Shown here one piece after another: positions 28,593 through 38,562 of a stretch of 53,351 nucleotides of DNA (position 1 is the first letter of the stretch; each line of letters begins with the position of its first letter). The translations under genes and the position numbers were made by a program. Under the pieces are notes generated by a model. That model ran no database searches. It had not been told where the DNA came from and saw only the letters and a list, made by a program, of their open reading frames with translations. The stretch spans positions 1 to 53,351 of the forward strand of contig SKNW01000068.1 in assembly GCA_007120305.1 (NCBI GenBank), given 5' to 3'. Origin of the DNA: Gemmatimonadota bacterium. Its GTDB lineage: Bacteria; Gemmatimonadota; Gemmatimonadetes; Longimicrobiales; Gaopeijiaceae.

Positions 28593-29885
28593 ATGAAGAT
28601 CCTCGTCGTTGGAAACGGTGGGCGAGAGCACGCCCTTCTCTGGAAGCTGCGCCGCGACGCCCCCGGCGCCCGGTTCTACGCCACGCGTCCGAATCCTGGC
28701 ATGGAGGCACTGGCCTCCGCGGTCGACCTGGCCCCCGATGACGTGGAGGGACTGGCCACGTGGGCCCAGGGAGAGGGCATCACCCTGACCGTGGTGGGGC
28801 CGGAGGTACCGCTGGCGAGGGGGATGGGCGACCTCTTCCGGAAGCGGGGCCTCCCTCTCTTCGGACCCTCGGCGGCCGCGGTTCGCATCGAATCGTCCAA
28901 GGCCTACGCCAAGCAGGTGATGGAACGGGCCGGCGTTCCCACCGCGGCGCATCGGACCTTCACCCGGTGGCCCGAGGCCGAAGTCTACCTCAAGGAGAAG
29001 GGCGCCCCCATCGTCGTGAAGGCCTCCGGGCTCGCCGCCGGAAAGGGCGCGGTCGTCTGCTCCACCGAGGCCGAGGCGCTCAACGCCGCGCGGGAGATGC
29101 TGGCGGAGGCCTCCTTTGGCGATGCCGGGCGTGAGATCGTCATCGAGGAGTTCATGACGGGCGAGGAGGTCTCGGTCTTCGGAATCACCGACGGCCGGCA
29201 CGTCTCTCTCCTCCTGCCCTCCCAGGACCACAAGCGGGTCGGAGAGGGGGACACCGGACCCAACACGGGCGGAATGGGAGCCTACGCACCGGTTCCGAGC
29301 CTGGATGCCCTTTTCCTGGAAGAGATCCGGCAGCAGGTCTTCCTCCCGGTGCTCGAAACCATGGAGGCCAGCGCGGCGCCCTTCCGCGGACTTCTCTACG
29401 CGGGGCTGATGCGGACGCCCGACGGCCCGAAGGTGGTGGAATTCAACGCCCGGTTCGGGGATCCCGAGACCCAGGTGGTCCTGCCGCTCATGGACGAGCC
29501 CCTCCTGGAGCTCCTGGTGGCCGTGGCCCGGGGGGGAAGCCTCCAGGGCGCCGGGGATCCGGCCTCCACGGGGCGGGTGGCCCTGAACACGGTGCTGGCG
29601 TCGGGAGGCTACCCGGGGGAATATGCTCGGGGGCACGAGGTTCACATCCCGGACGAACTGGGGGTGGATGACCCCGACCTTCTCCTCTTCCACGCCGGAA
29701 CCCGCCGCGATGACGCCGGAGCCGTGGTCACCTCCGGGGGACGGGTGCTGTCGGTGGTGGGGCTGGGCGACGACCTGGGCCAGGCCCGGGAGCGGAGTCA
29801 CGCCGCGGCACGGGCCATCGACTTCGAAGGGAAGGCGTTCCGGGCGGACATCGGGTGGCGGGCATTCCAGACGTCGGCTTCCTGA
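28593..29885 (+). CDS. purD: Phosphoribosylamine-glycine ligase (GAR synthetase)
   Basis: A 430-residue purine-synthesis enzyme of normal length. It joins 5-phosphoribosylamine to glycine with ATP. Conserved segments in order: VVGNGGREHALLWKL at the N-terminus, VVGPEVPLARG, SKAYAKQVMERAGVPTA, the ATP-grasp loop VKASGLAAGKGAVV, EEFMTGEEVSVF, the LPSQDHKRVGEGDTGPNTGGMGAYAP block, and EFNARFGDPETQ with the metal-binding residues. The start ATG at 28593 was chosen; a TTG lies one codon upstream and AGGAA is about eight bases before it. No other pur genes are adjacent, so it is a lone pathway gene here. Confidence 0.97.
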   Translation: MKILVVGNGGREHALLWKLRRDAPGARFYATRPNPGMEALASAVDLAPDDVEGLATWAQGEGITLTVVGPEVPLARGMGDLFRKRGLPLFGPSAAAVRIESSKAYAKQVMERAGVPTAAHRTFTRWPEAEVYLKEKGAPIVVKASGLAAGKGAVVCSTEAEALNAAREMLAEASFGDAGREIVIEEFMTGEEVSVFGITDGRHVSLLLPSQDHKRVGEGDTGPNTGGMGAYAPVPSLDALFLEEIRQQVFLPVLETMEASAAPFRGLLYAGLMRTPDGPKVVEFNARFGDPETQVVLPLMDEPLLELLVAVARGGSLQGAGDPASTGRVALNTVLASGGYPGEYARGHEVHIPDELGVDDPDLLLFHAGTRRDDAGAVVTSGGRVLSVVGLGDDLGQARERSHAAARAIDFEGKAFRADIGWRAFQTSAS

Positions 29886-29943
29886 AGCCTCCCCGCCGCA
29901 CCCCGGCCACACCACGCACCCCAGTTACACGCCCCATATAGGC

Positions 29944-32631
29944 CTACGGTCGCCCAGGCACCATCTCCAGGCGCTCCACGCTCACGTCCTCCACCCGGGC
30001 TCGGGAGTAGAAGACCGGAAAGAGACGGTCCGCCGCCCACAGATCGAAGAGGTTCCGGTAGAAGGGGCTGTCCGGGTCCCCGGACTGCCCGGGGGTGTTC
30101 ATCCCCAGGGCCAGATCCCAGTCCCGGGTATCCACCAGGATGCGGAACGAGGCGCCGGACGTCTGGTTGTTCCCCGCGCCGGTGGCGCCCACCGTGAAGT
30201 TGTTCCCTCCTCGCGGCGCCGGGCCCGAATCCAGCCGCTCCCGCCATGCCGACGAGACGGCGCCGGAGAGCGGATGCCGGATCAGGGCGTGCTTGTACCG
30301 CTCCTGCCCGTACTGCCATCCGTCCATGTCGGAGCCGAAGCGCCGGGTCAGGTCCGCCACCGCCGCGGTCAGGGCGTCCAGGAGAAAGGCATCCCGCCCC
30401 CGGATAGGATCGGGGCCGAATTCCCCCGGCGGGGCCAGGAGGAAGTCCAGGGTCCGCTTCATTCCCACGGGCAGGTAGGGGCGGGCCTCCTCGGGGACGA
30501 AGCGTTCCCGGGTCCGGCTCAGGAGTTCGCGCTCCACGGCCACCCAGATCCCCGCCTCCACGGACCCCGGGTCCAGGACATGATCCCAGGCCAGGAGCCG
30601 CCTCCGCGCCTCCTCCACGGCGGGATCGGGAGCCGAAAGGGGCCGGAAGAGCGGGACCAGGGTCCGGGCAGGAATGGACAGGTAGTCATGCTGCAGTTCG
30701 GCCATGTCCGCCAGGTTGAAGCGGCGCCCCGAGGCCAGGACCTCGTTCACCCGGGACTGTCGAAAGGGGTCGGCCCAGATCCGGTAGATGGCATCGTCCA
30801 GGTGCGGGTAGTCGAAGGGGGAGGTGACGTTGGCGTTGGCCGTGGCCAGGAACCCCTCCGGCGGGTTCACCTCATGGGGAAGCTCGCCCAGCGGAAGAAA
30901 GCCATCCCACTCGAACCGCCCGTCGCCCGGTACCGGCACCAGTCCGCTGAAGCCCCGCCGTCGGGGGGAGATCCCACCAGCCTGCCAGCCGATGGTCCCG
31001 GTCCGGTCCGCCCAGACCATGTTCTCGCCCGGCACATGGTTGTAGGTCACCGCCTCCCGGAACTCCTCCCAGTTCCGGGCCTGGTTCATCCGGAGGGACG
31101 CCAGGTAGGGCGCACCTCCCACTTCGAGCCACGCGGCTGCCACGCCGTAGGCGATCCCGGCCTCCTCGTCCTGGTAGACCACCGGGCCATGGCGGGTGTA
31201 GCGGAGTTCCACCTCCACCGGCGCCTGGCCGCGGACATGGACCGTGTCCACGACGACCTCCATGGAGGCCCACGCTCCCCCGTAGGAGTACCGGGTGGGG
31301 TCATCGGGGTGGGTCCGGTAGACGAAGAGGTCCTCGTGGTCGGTGGCGAAAATCGTGAGGCCCCAGGCCCCCATTCCGTTGTGGCCGATGGAGATCCCCG
31401 GAATGGCCGGCTCGCCGCCCCCGATGACGTTCCACCCGGGGGCGTTGAGGTGGGCCCAGTACCGGAGAGGGGGTGCCTGATGCGCCCGGTGCGGATCGTT
31501 GGCCATCAGCGGGTAGTCGTCCTGCGCCAGCCGCCCGGCCACCACCCAGTTGTTGCTCCCGATCCCCTCCAGTTCGAGCCAGGCCAGCTCCGGGTCCAGC
31601 TCGAAGGGATCGACGGGCGCACCGAGGGGGGCACCCGCGGGGATATCGGTGGCCGGAGCCTGCCCGTTCCCCGCTCGATCCTCCTCCGTGCCTTCCCGGA
31701 ACTCCGCAGCCACGTCCTCGGGGCGGAAGGAGAGATTGCTCCGGTAGGCCGAGTAGAGGCGGAGGATGTCATGCTCCACCAGGTGCTGCCCATCCACCGC
31801 CGGGTCCAGCGCCAGGTTCGGGGGCGTGGGATGCGGGTGGAAGTGCTGGATGCGCTGAACAAGGTCCTCTCCCCCGAGGTGAACGGCGCGTCCGATGCGA
31901 AGCTGGTTGGGCGCGTTCCCCAGGAGCCCCTGGTGGCGGGAGATCACCACCTCGGGAGTCCAGTACCCGGGCTCGATCTGGAGCATCCTGAACTCCACGG
32001 GGAGGAGGGAAGGATCGTCCCGGGTCCGGTCGATCCAGGCGTTGATCCCCTCCACGAAGGAGCCGACGATCGCGTCTCCCCGCGGATGGTAGTGCAGGAG
32101 CTCCGCGTCCATGTCGCCCCGAAACCGGAAGAGGCGGGCGCCGTGGTCCCGGTCCAGCTCCCGGGGACCCAGGATCTCGGCCACCGTTCCCGAGGCCCGC
32201 CGGCGCCAGATCTCGAGCTGGAACATGCGGTCGCGGGCGGCCTGGAACCCCTGGGCGAAGAAGAGGTCCCGCTCGGACTGGGCGTAGATGTGGGGAATGC
32301 CCCACGGATCCCGAAGGATCTCCACCGGTCCATCCAGGCCGACCACGACGAGCCGTTCGTCAGCCGGTTCCAGCACCGTATCGGGAAGCGCCGAATAGCC
32401 AGCAGGCGCGGCTGCATGGTCGGCAGGCGGGGCCGCATGGCCAGCAGGCGCGGCCGCATGGTCGGCAGGCGGGGCGGATTGGACGGCAGGCGCGGCGGCG
32501 GAACCCTCACCGGGCCAGACGGCGGGAGGCACGGCCCCGTCCAGCGGCCCCGGCCCCATGGCTGCGACGAGTAGAAGGAGGGCGGCGGCGGGGCCACGGG
32601 AAATGCGCAGGAGCCGGCTCGGGATCATCAT
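29944..32631 (-). CDS. Penicillin acylase (S45) family secreted hydrolase
   Basis: An 895-residue Ntn-hydrolase precursor. The signal peptide ([19 protein letters not shown]) is followed by an Ala/Pro-rich repeated linker. The alpha chain starts around [15 protein letters not shown] and contains the [21 protein letters not shown] signature in outline. The autoprocessing site is G|SNNW, where Ser359 becomes the N-terminal nucleophile. In the beta chain, [24 protein letters not shown] and [10 protein letters not shown] are typical. The family cleaves amides of penicillins, acyl-homoserine lactones or other N-acyl compounds; quorum quenching is possible but cannot be read from sequence. Starts at 32631 and 32628 are adjacent. 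The gene converges on purD and diverges from the pyrophosphatase gene. Confidence 0.92.
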   Translation of the reverse strand: MMIPSRLLRISRGPAAALLLLVAAMGPGPLDGAVPPAVWPGEGSAAAPAVQSAPPADHAAAPAGHAAPPADHAAAPAGYSALPDTVLEPADERLVVVGLDGPVEILRDPWGIPHIYAQSERDLFFAQGFQAARDRMFQLEIWRRRASGTVAEILGPRELDRDHGARLFRFRGDMDAELLHYHPRGDAIVGSFVEGINAWIDRTRDDPSLLPVEFRMLQIEPGYWTPEVVISRHQGLLGNAPNQLRIGRAVHLGGEDLVQRIQHFHPHPTPPNLALDPAVDGQHLVEHDILRLYSAYRSNLSFRPEDVAAEFREGTEEDRAGNGQAPATDIPAGAPLGAPVDPFELDPELAWLELEGIGSNNWVVAGRLAQDDYPLMANDPHRAHQAPPLRYWAHLNAPGWNVIGGGEPAIPGISIGHNGMGAWGLTIFATDHEDLFVYRTHPDDPTRYSYGGAWASMEVVVDTVHVRGQAPVEVELRYTRHGPVVYQDEEAGIAYGVAAAWLEVGGAPYLASLRMNQARNWEEFREAVTYNHVPGENMVWADRTGTIGWQAGGISPRRRGFSGLVPVPGDGRFEWDGFLPLGELPHEVNPPEGFLATANANVTSPFDYPHLDDAIYRIWADPFRQSRVNEVLASGRRFNLADMAELQHDYLSIPARTLVPLFRPLSAPDPAVEEARRRLLAWDHVLDPGSVEAGIWVAVERELLSRTRERFVPEEARPYLPVGMKRTLDFLLAPPGEFGPDPIRGRDAFLLDALTAAVADLTRRFGSDMDGWQYGQERYKHALIRHPLSGAVSSAWRERLDSGPAPRGGNNFTVGATGAGNNQTSGASFRILVDTRDWDLALGMNTPGQSGDPDSPFYRNLFDLWAADRLFPVFYSRARVEDVSVERLEMVPGRP
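32398..32502 (-). repeat. 21-bp tandem repeat in the acylase leader
   Basis: Five imperfect 21-base units, arranged as two alternating types that form a 42-base higher-order repeat (32398-32439 and 32440-32481), plus one degenerate unit. They encode heptads such as HAAAPAG and HAAPPAD between the signal peptide and the catalytic domain, a likely flexible spacer. Confidence 0.8.
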
Positions 32632-32792
32632 CCGGCGAACGTACGGCTCGACCACACTTCCGTCCAGACGTCGCAGGGGCGAGCGCGAACCATTGCCTCG
32701 ACGCCGGATTGGGCCTAAGATCCGCCGTCTTTGCGGCCCTCCGGGGCCGACGGTTCCGTGAACCCGAACCCTATCACATCCAGGGAGCAGCA

Positions 32793-34829
32793 ATGGACCA
32801 GCTCATGATTCCCCCGATCCTCGGGATCGTGGGACTCGGCGTGGCCTTCGTGATCTACCGCGCCATGATGCGGTATCCGGCCATGGAGGGAAAACCCACC
32901 GAGATCTCCATCCTGATTCAGCAGGGGGCCATGGCGTTCATGCGCCGGGAGCTCATCCTCATCGCGCTCTCGGTGGCCGTGATCTTCGTGGCCATTACCG
33001 TGTCGGGGCTGGGCATCGAGACGGCTGCTTCCTTCCTGGTGGGTGCGGTGTGCTCCGCCGCCGCCGGTTTTCTCGGGATGATCGCGGCCACACGGGCCAA
33101 CGTCCGCACCACCACCGCGGCCCACAACCACGGCACGGGCAAGGCGCTGACGGTGGCCTTCTACGGCGGCTCGGTCATGGGCATCGTGCTGGCCTCCCTG
33201 GGTCTGGTCGGGCTCGGCTCCCTCTACGTCATCTTCGGCACGGACCCGGAAACGGCCCACCGCATCCACGGGTTCGGGATGGGCGCCGGAGTGGTGGCCC
33301 TCTTCTACCGCGTGGGTGGCGGGATCTTCACCAAGTCAGCCGACGTGGGCGCCGACCTGGTGGGGAAGATCGAGGCGGGAATCCCCGAGGATGACCCCCG
33401 GAACCCCGGCGTCATCGCCGACAACGTGGGGGACAACGTCGGCGACGTGGCCGGCATGGGATCGGACATTTTCGAGTCCTACTGCGGCGCCATGATCGCC
33501 ACGGTGGCCCTGGCCAGCGTCATGATCCAGCAGCAGGGAGGCATCGGAGGCGTCGATGCGATAATCCCGGGGATGGGACCGGGCAGCGCCCTGATGGGAC
33601 TCCCCCTCCTCCTTTCGTCGCTGGGGCTGGTCTGCTCCATCCTGGCCATCGGCCTTGTCCGACTCGCATCCGGTCAGAGCCCCGAGGTGGCACTTCGCAC
33701 GGGGACCATTGCGGCGGCTGCAGGATTCGTGGCCCTGGCCTATTTCCTCATCTCGTGGCTCGAGGTCTCCAACGGCGTCTGGATCGCCACCATCGTGGGT
33801 TCGGTGGGAGGCGTCGTCATCGGGCTTTCCACGGAGTACTACACGGCCGGAAAGCCGGTCCGCGACATTGCCGCGGCCGGGCAGACCGGCTCCGCCACCG
33901 TAATCATTGCCGGGCTGGCCATCGGCATGCAGTCCGTGGTGATCCCGGTGCTCACCATCTGTCTGATGATCTTCATCGCCAACGGCCAGGCTGAGCTCTA
34001 CGGCGTGGGAATCGCCGCCGTGGCCATGCTCTCCACGGTGGGGATGACCATGGCCATCGACGCCTACGGACCCGTGGCGGACAATGCCGGCGGCATCGCC
34101 GAGATGGCAGGCCTGGGGGAGGAGACCCGGAAGATCACCGACGGCCTCGACGAACTCGGGAATACCACCGCCGCCATCGGAAAGGGGTTTGCCATCGGCG
34201 CCGCGGCCCTGGCGGCGCTCACCATCATCGCGGCCTACATCGCCGAGGTGAGCTACCGACTCGACGGCTTCGAGCTTCGGATCGATGACCCCAACGTCCT
34301 CATCGGAATGTTCATCGGTGGGCTCTTCCCCTTCCTCGTGGCCTCCATCACCATGACCGCGGTGGGTGCGGCGGCCTTCGAGATGATCCAGGAGATCCGC
34401 CGGCAGTTCCGGGAGATCCCGGGGCTCCTCGAGGGCACGGCCCAGCCCGACGCAGCCCGCTGCGTGGACATCGCCACGAAGTCCGCCATCAAGCGCATGC
34501 TCCTCCCCGCCTCCCTGGCCGTGCTCGGGCCGGTGGTGGTGGGCTTTGGCCTGGGTGCCGAAGCCCTGGGAGGGATGCTGGGGGGCGCGCTGATCTCGGC
34601 GGTGCTTCTGGCCCTGACCATGGCCAACGCCGGCGGCGCGTGGGACAACGCCAAGAAGTACGTGGAAAAGGGGAACTTCGGGGGCAAGGGCTCCGAAACC
34701 CACAAGGCCAACGTGGTGGGCGACACCGTCGGGGATCCCCTCAAGGACACCTCCGGGCCCTCCATGAACATTCTCATCAACGTGATGGCCATCGTCAGCC
34801 TCGTGATCGCACCGCTCCTCACGCGCTGA
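32793..34829 (+). CDS. hppA: Membrane-bound ion-translocating pyrophosphatase
   Basis: A 678-residue protein with about 16 helices, usual for bacterial members. It couples PPi hydrolysis to ion export. The active-site blocks are present: [44 protein letters not shown], and the C-terminal [19 protein letters not shown]. The K+-dependence position reads [10 protein letters not shown]: Ala, as in K+-dependent enzymes (K+-independent ones carry Lys, GNTTKA). The gate Glu occurs as FESY, a pattern shared by Na+-pumping and some H+-pumping bacterial enzymes, so the pumped ion is undecided. The ATG at 32793 has AGGGAG five bases upstream. A terminator-like hairpin follows the gene. Confidence 0.95.
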   Translation: MDQLMIPPILGIVGLGVAFVIYRAMMRYPAMEGKPTEISILIQQGAMAFMRRELILIALSVAVIFVAITVSGLGIETAASFLVGAVCSAAAGFLGMIAATRANVRTTTAAHNHGTGKALTVAFYGGSVMGIVLASLGLVGLGSLYVIFGTDPETAHRIHGFGMGAGVVALFYRVGGGIFTKSADVGADLVGKIEAGIPEDDPRNPGVIADNVGDNVGDVAGMGSDIFESYCGAMIATVALASVMIQQQGGIGGVDAIIPGMGPGSALMGLPLLLSSLGLVCSILAIGLVRLASGQSPEVALRTGTIAAAAGFVALAYFLISWLEVSNGVWIATIVGSVGGVVIGLSTEYYTAGKPVRDIAAAGQTGSATVIIAGLAIGMQSVVIPVLTICLMIFIANGQAELYGVGIAAVAMLSTVGMTMAIDAYGPVADNAGGIAEMAGLGEETRKITDGLDELGNTTAAIGKGFAIGAAALAALTIIAAYIAEVSYRLDGFELRIDDPNVLIGMFIGGLFPFLVASITMTAVGAAAFEMIQEIRRQFREIPGLLEGTAQPDAARCVDIATKSAIKRMLLPASLAVLGPVVVGFGLGAEALGGMLGGALISAVLLALTMANAGGAWDNAKKYVEKGNFGGKGSETHKANVVGDTVGDPLKDTSGPSMNILINVMAIVSLVIAPLLTR

Positions 34830-34879
34830 GCTTCGCCAGTCCCGGACGCGCCCCCGGGCGCCGTCCGGTGGATCGACGG

Positions 34880-34912
34880 CGGGTCGTCGGGGTTCTTCCC
34901 GGCGACCCGTTG
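34880..34912 (+). terminator. Terminator-like hairpin after the pyrophosphatase gene
   Basis: A 12-bp stem, CGGGTCGTCGGG (34880-34891) pairing with CCCGGCGACCCG (34898-34909) with one G-T wobble, closes a 6-base loop GTTCTT. TTGTCGCGTT follows, a weak T tract. The position about 50 bases after the stop fits an intrinsic terminator. Confidence 0.55.
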
Positions 34913-35015
34913 TCGCGTTCGCGGCCCGGGTCCTGTTCCTGCCGGCCGGGTGCGCTGGGCGAAGCCTGCGTCCAAGCCGACCCTCGTCCCCGTTCTTTCT
35001 CCGTCCCCTCCCGGA

Positions 35016-35888
35016 ATGCCCGAACTTCCCGAAGCCGAGACCATTGCCCGTGGCCTCCGTGCGCCCGTCGAGGGGGGCACGATCACGGGGGTTTCCGTCC
35101 TTCACGCCGACCTCGTGGAGATGGGGCCGGCGGCCCTTGTCCGAGGGATCACGGGCGCCATCATCGAGGCCGTTGGAAGGCGTGGGAAAAACGTGGTCCT
35201 GCGCCTCGAGGGAGGCGACCATCTTGTCGTGAACCTGGGGATGTCGGGTCGTCTTCTCTGGCGGCCCGCCCACGACCCCTCGCCGCCCCCTTCCCACCCC
35301 GGAGTCGTCTTCCGACTGCGTCCTGCGGCCCAGACACCGAATCCTCGGGCGGCCCCCGAGGGTGAACTGGTCTACCACGACCCGCGGAGGTTCGGCCGGA
35401 TCCGCCTCCTCACTCAAGGCGCCTACCGGACCTGGTCGCGGAGCCTGGGCCCCGAGCCCCTCTCCCGCGGGTTCACGGCCCGCCGCCTCGCCCTGGAACT
35501 CGCCCGCTCCCGCACCCCGCTCCGGTCCTGGCTCCTGGACCAGGGCAAGGTGGCGGGCGTCGGCAACATCTACGCCTCGGAAGCGTGCCACGTGGCCCGG
35601 CTCCATCCAGCCCTGCCGGCCTCGGAAGTGGATGCAGCCGGGGCACGCCGACTCCATCGGGCCATCCGGCGGGTGCTGGCGGAAGCCGTGGAGGGGGGAG
35701 GAACCACGCTCCGGGACTATCGCACCGCGCAGGGATGGGAAGGCGCCTACCAGCACAGCCTTCGTGTCTACGGACGGGAGGGAGAGCCATGCCCCCGGTG
35801 CGGCCGCCCGGTCCGCCGGATCGTCTTCTCGAACCGGTCCGCCTTCTACTGCCCCCGTTGCCAGCCGGAGCTCCCGAACGACGGGTAG
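35016..35888 (+). CDS. mutM: Formamidopyrimidine-DNA glycosylase
   Basis: A 290-residue base-excision repair enzyme removing 8-oxoguanine and related lesions. The mature N-terminus PELPEAET provides the catalytic Pro and Glu; most homologues have PELPEVET. RRGKNVVLRL carries the conserved Lys, and HLVVNLGMSGRL is the next strand. The H2TH region includes LLDQGKVAGVGNIYASEA. The C-terminus has the zinc finger C-x2-C-x16-C-x2-C (CPRCGRP ... YCPRC). Start: ATG at 35016, forced by the need for Pro at position 2. A Pro/Ala-rich insert lies around residues 86-113. It follows the pyrophosphatase gene after the hairpin, so it probably has its own promoter. Confidence 0.95.
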   Translation: MPELPEAETIARGLRAPVEGGTITGVSVLHADLVEMGPAALVRGITGAIIEAVGRRGKNVVLRLEGGDHLVVNLGMSGRLLWRPAHDPSPPPSHPGVVFRLRPAAQTPNPRAAPEGELVYHDPRRFGRIRLLTQGAYRTWSRSLGPEPLSRGFTARRLALELARSRTPLRSWLLDQGKVAGVGNIYASEACHVARLHPALPASEVDAAGARRLHRAIRRVLAEAVEGGGTTLRDYRTAQGWEGAYQHSLRVYGREGEPCPRCGRPVRRIVFSNRSAFYCPRCQPELPNDG

Positions 35889-36021
35889 CCCCCACCATGG
35901 AGATGGCATGGAGAAAGGGCCTGGAACCCCGCTGCGGACCGGACCCCGCATGTCCCGCGCGGGTAGATTCTTTACGCCCTCTCCCCCCGCCCCCGCTCGT
36001 CCGCATCCTCCAGGAGCCACC

Positions 36022-36777
36022 ATGCTCGGAATCTTCACGACCGAACGCCCGGAACCCTGCAGGCCCGAGCCTCGCACCACCGGATGGGAAGCCGCAGGCC
36101 ACACCATCCACCCTCCGCAGCTTGCCCGACGGCGACGGGGGTTTGGCGTGGTTCTGGCCACGCTCACGGCGGGCCTCACCGCTGCCGCCCTCCTCCCGGC
36201 GGCCGCCGACGCCCAGGGGACGCAGGTCTCCGTGATCGGGGGCGCCACCTACTCGGACCTCAGGGATGTGGACGGCTTCGACGGGCGATCCGGGACGATG
36301 GCGGGGATCTCCCTTCTCCTCCCTCTCGGCGGCCCCTTCGCCTTTCAGCCCGAGGCCCTGGTGGTGAGCCGTGGCGCCCAGGCCGGGTCGGACCTCCGAG
36401 AGAGTCTCGACCTCGACGCCTTCGAGATCCCCCTCCTCCTGCGGGTGTCCCTCGCTCCCCGGTCCTCCTTCACCCCCCACCTCTACGCCGGTCCGTACCT
36501 GGGCATCCAGATCGACTGCACCGTGGAGGGGACATCGGTGGACTGCGATGACCGCGAGGACATCTCCACCCGCACCGTCGATGTGGGTGCCATCGCGGGA
36601 GGGGGCGTCACGGCGGGGCTCGGGCCCCTGATCTTCACCGGGGGGCTCCGCTACGGCTTCGGCCTCTCCACGATGGCCGAAATCGGCGATGCGGAGTTCC
36701 GGGAATCGGCTCGGCACGGCGGCTTCGGTATCTATGTGGGGGCCGGCATTCGCTTCGGGGGCCGAGGCTCGCGGTGA
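36022..36777 (+). CDS. Small outer-membrane beta-barrel protein (PorT/OmpA-barrel type)
   Basis: A 251-residue exported protein. The N-terminus is unusually long and polar (about 35 residues, Pro/Arg-rich) before the hydrophobic signal (FGVVLATLTAGLTAAALLPAAADAQ); a downstream start may therefore be used. The mature part looks like an eight-stranded barrel: VSVIGGATYSDL, TMAGISLLLPLGG, FEIPLLLRVSL, PHLYAGPYLGIQI, GPLIFTGGLRYGFGL, GFGIYVGAGIRFG. Two Cys (IDCTVEG, VDCDDRE) may form a loop disulfide. The ATG at 36022 follows AGGAG. The stop overlaps the GTG of the flavoprotein gene (GTGA), an odd partnership of outer-membrane and cytoplasmic proteins. Confidence 0.72.
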   Translation: MLGIFTTERPEPCRPEPRTTGWEAAGHTIHPPQLARRRRGFGVVLATLTAGLTAAALLPAAADAQGTQVSVIGGATYSDLRDVDGFDGRSGTMAGISLLLPLGGPFAFQPEALVVSRGAQAGSDLRESLDLDAFEIPLLLRVSLAPRSSFTPHLYAGPYLGIQIDCTVEGTSVDCDDREDISTRTVDVGAIAGGGVTAGLGPLIFTGGLRYGFGLSTMAEIGDAEFRESARHGGFGIYVGAGIRFGGRGSR

Positions 36778-38390
36778 TCCGCCCCGCGGCAGAGGGCCTG
36801 GACCAGGCCGGGGAGCGATTCCCCGATCTTCTCCGGGACGAATCCAACCTGGCGGCCGGTCGGGCCACCCGCGTCTATCTCCCCTCCTCGGCAGAGGAGG
36901 TGGCCGACGTGGTCGCCGAGGCGGCGCGCACAGGCGCCACGATCACGGTCAGCGGAGCCCGCACCGGGATCTCGGGAGGGGCCGTTCCCGTCCAGGGCGA
37001 AGGGGATGGAGCCGCGGCGGGTGGGCATGTGGGAGGGGTCACAGGGGAGCACTGGGTTATGTCCCTGCAGAAGCTCCAGCGCCTGCACCCCCCGCGGGTC
37101 GACCCGGATTCCGGGGAGGTCACCGTTCGGGTGGAGGCGGGGGTCTCGCTGGACCACCTTGCCCGGAACCTGGAGGGCGTCCGGTCGGATTCGGGTGCGC
37201 GCCTCGTCTACCCCGTGGATCCCACCGAGTGGTCCGCCTCCGTGGGGGGCACGGTGGCGACCAACGCCTCCGGGGGGCGCAGTTTCCGCTACGGACCCAC
37301 CGGATCCTGGGTTCGCGGCCTGACCCTCGTGCTGGCCGATGGCAGGCGGGTGGACCTTCGGCGAGGCGAGGTTCACGCCGGCCGGGACGCCGTCTTCTGG
37401 CCCCATGCGCCGGGAGCCGCGCCGATTCCCGTGCCTCGGATCCCGCGACCCCGAAGCCGCTGCGTGGCGGGCTACGACCTGGCCCCCGGGGGTGACCTCC
37501 TCGACCTCTTCATCGGGTCCGAAGGGACCCTGGGCGTGGTCGTGGAGGCGGAACTGGCCCTTACCCCTGCGCCGTCCGTTGAACTCGGGATCGTGGGCTT
37601 CCTTCCGGCCGGGGTGGATGTGGTCGCGCTGGTGTCCGACCTCCGCGAGGATTCCCGCCTCCCGGCCATGGCCATCGAGTTCATGGATGCCGCGAGTCTC
37701 CGCCTCCTTCGGGAAGAACGCTCCCAGGGTCGGGGCGGGATCATTCCTGAACTCCCTGCGTCGGCCCACTCCGCCCTCTTCCTGGAACTGGGCTTCGACG
37801 ACGAGGCCGAGGTGGACACGGCCCTGGAAGGCCTCGACGAGGTCCTTGCCCGCCGCGGAGCGTCCATGGACGACACATGGGCCGGGGACGACGCAGCCGA
37901 GCGCCGGAAACTCCGGGCCCTCCGGCACGCGGTTCCGGAGGCCGTGAATGCGAGAATCACGCGCTACCGGAGAACCGTGCCCTCTCTCCACAAGGTGGGA
38001 ACGGACCTGGCCGTCCCCGACGAGGCGGCCGCCAAGATGTACGGGCTCTACGAGCAGGTCCGGGATGCCTCGGGACTCGAATCCGTGCTCTTCGGTCACG
38101 CCGCCGAGAATCATCTCCACCTGAACTTCCTCCCGCGAACCGAGGGCGAGCTGGAGCAGGCGCGGGCCCTGCACCTGGAGCTGGCCCGCGAGGCCGTCCG
38201 GCTCGGGGGCTCGGTGACGGCGGAGCACGGTGTCGGACGTCTCAAGCGCCCCCTCGTCCCCATCCAGTATGGGGACGAGGGGGTCCGTGAGCTTCGGAGG
38301 ATCAAGGACGTCCTGGATCCCCGGGGGACACTGAACCCCGGGGTGCTCCTCCCCTCCAGGCCCACGGTGTCGACAGCTCCGGAGCGGTGA
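36774..38390 (+). CDS. GlcD-like FAD-linked oxidase (D-2-hydroxyacid dehydrogenase type)
   Basis: A 538-residue flavoenzyme of the PCMH/vanillyl-alcohol-oxidase fold. The N-terminal half binds FAD: PSSAEEVADVVAEAARTGATI (in outline), GARTGISGGAVP and TEWSASVGGTVATNASGG. The C-terminal cap has AIEFMDAASLRLL, HAAENHLHLN and AEHGVGRLKRP, the last with the His expected in D-lactate/glycolate dehydrogenases. It lacks the GlpC-like Fe-S domain of two-part D-lactate dehydrogenases. A 20-residue Gly-rich insert follows the first FAD motif. Substrate is unproven; D-lactate, glycolate or another 2-hydroxyacid is most likely. The start GTG at 36774 overlaps the barrel gene stop. Confidence 0.85.
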   Translation: MIRPAAEGLDQAGERFPDLLRDESNLAAGRATRVYLPSSAEEVADVVAEAARTGATITVSGARTGISGGAVPVQGEGDGAAAGGHVGGVTGEHWVMSLQKLQRLHPPRVDPDSGEVTVRVEAGVSLDHLARNLEGVRSDSGARLVYPVDPTEWSASVGGTVATNASGGRSFRYGPTGSWVRGLTLVLADGRRVDLRRGEVHAGRDAVFWPHAPGAAPIPVPRIPRPRSRCVAGYDLAPGGDLLDLFIGSEGTLGVVVEAELALTPAPSVELGIVGFLPAGVDVVALVSDLREDSRLPAMAIEFMDAASLRLLREERSQGRGGIIPELPASAHSALFLELGFDDEAEVDTALEGLDEVLARRGASMDDTWAGDDAAERRKLRALRHAVPEAVNARITRYRRTVPSLHKVGTDLAVPDEAAAKMYGLYEQVRDASGLESVLFGHAAENHLHLNFLPRTEGELEQARALHLELAREAVRLGGSVTAEHGVGRLKRPLVPIQYGDEGVRELRRIKDVLDPRGTLNPGVLLPSRPTVSTAPER

Positions 38391-38394
38391 CAGA

Positions 38395-38562
38395 ATGCCC
38401 AGCGAGACGGACCTTTCGTCCCAGTGGACCCCGGGATCCGGCGACCGGTTCCAGGGGACGGAAGGACGCTCCCAGGCATGGGAATTGCCCCCACCAGGGG
38501 CTCCGACCCCCCTCCTTTCAAGGCCGGCCGGGACCTTCCCGACCCGACGTTGCGCGCCATGA
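38395..38562 (+). CDS. Short ORF (55 aa) overlapping the hemH start
   Basis: The ATG at 38395 lies four bases after the flavoprotein stop and the frame ends in a TGA that overlaps the hemH ATG as ATGA. GGAG lies about ten bases upstream of the start. The peptide (MPSETDLSSQWTPGSGDRF...) is Pro/Ser/Thr-rich with no recognisable domain. It could be a translated leader that couples hemH to the upstream gene, or a chance frame in GC-rich DNA. Support is only positional. Confidence 0.3.
   Translation: MPSETDLSSQWTPGSGDRFQGTEGRSQAWELPPPGAPTPLLSRPAGTFPTRRCAP

Noticed and set aside
29623-32574. Long plus-strand frame opposite the acylase gene
   Set aside because: Low-complexity Pro/Gly/Arg/His translation with no family features; the minus strand has the full acylase signature.
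29944-32631. Calling the acylase a quorum-quenching acyl-homoserine lactone acylase
   Set aside because: The S45 fold and nucleophile are clear but substrate cannot be read from the sequence, and no lactone-related gene is nearby.
33336-36248. Very long open frame on the minus strand opposite the pyrophosphatase and mutM genes
   Set aside because: It is a GC-driven shadow: Arg/Gly/His-rich translation, no domain, and it lies opposite two genes with complete catalytic motifs.
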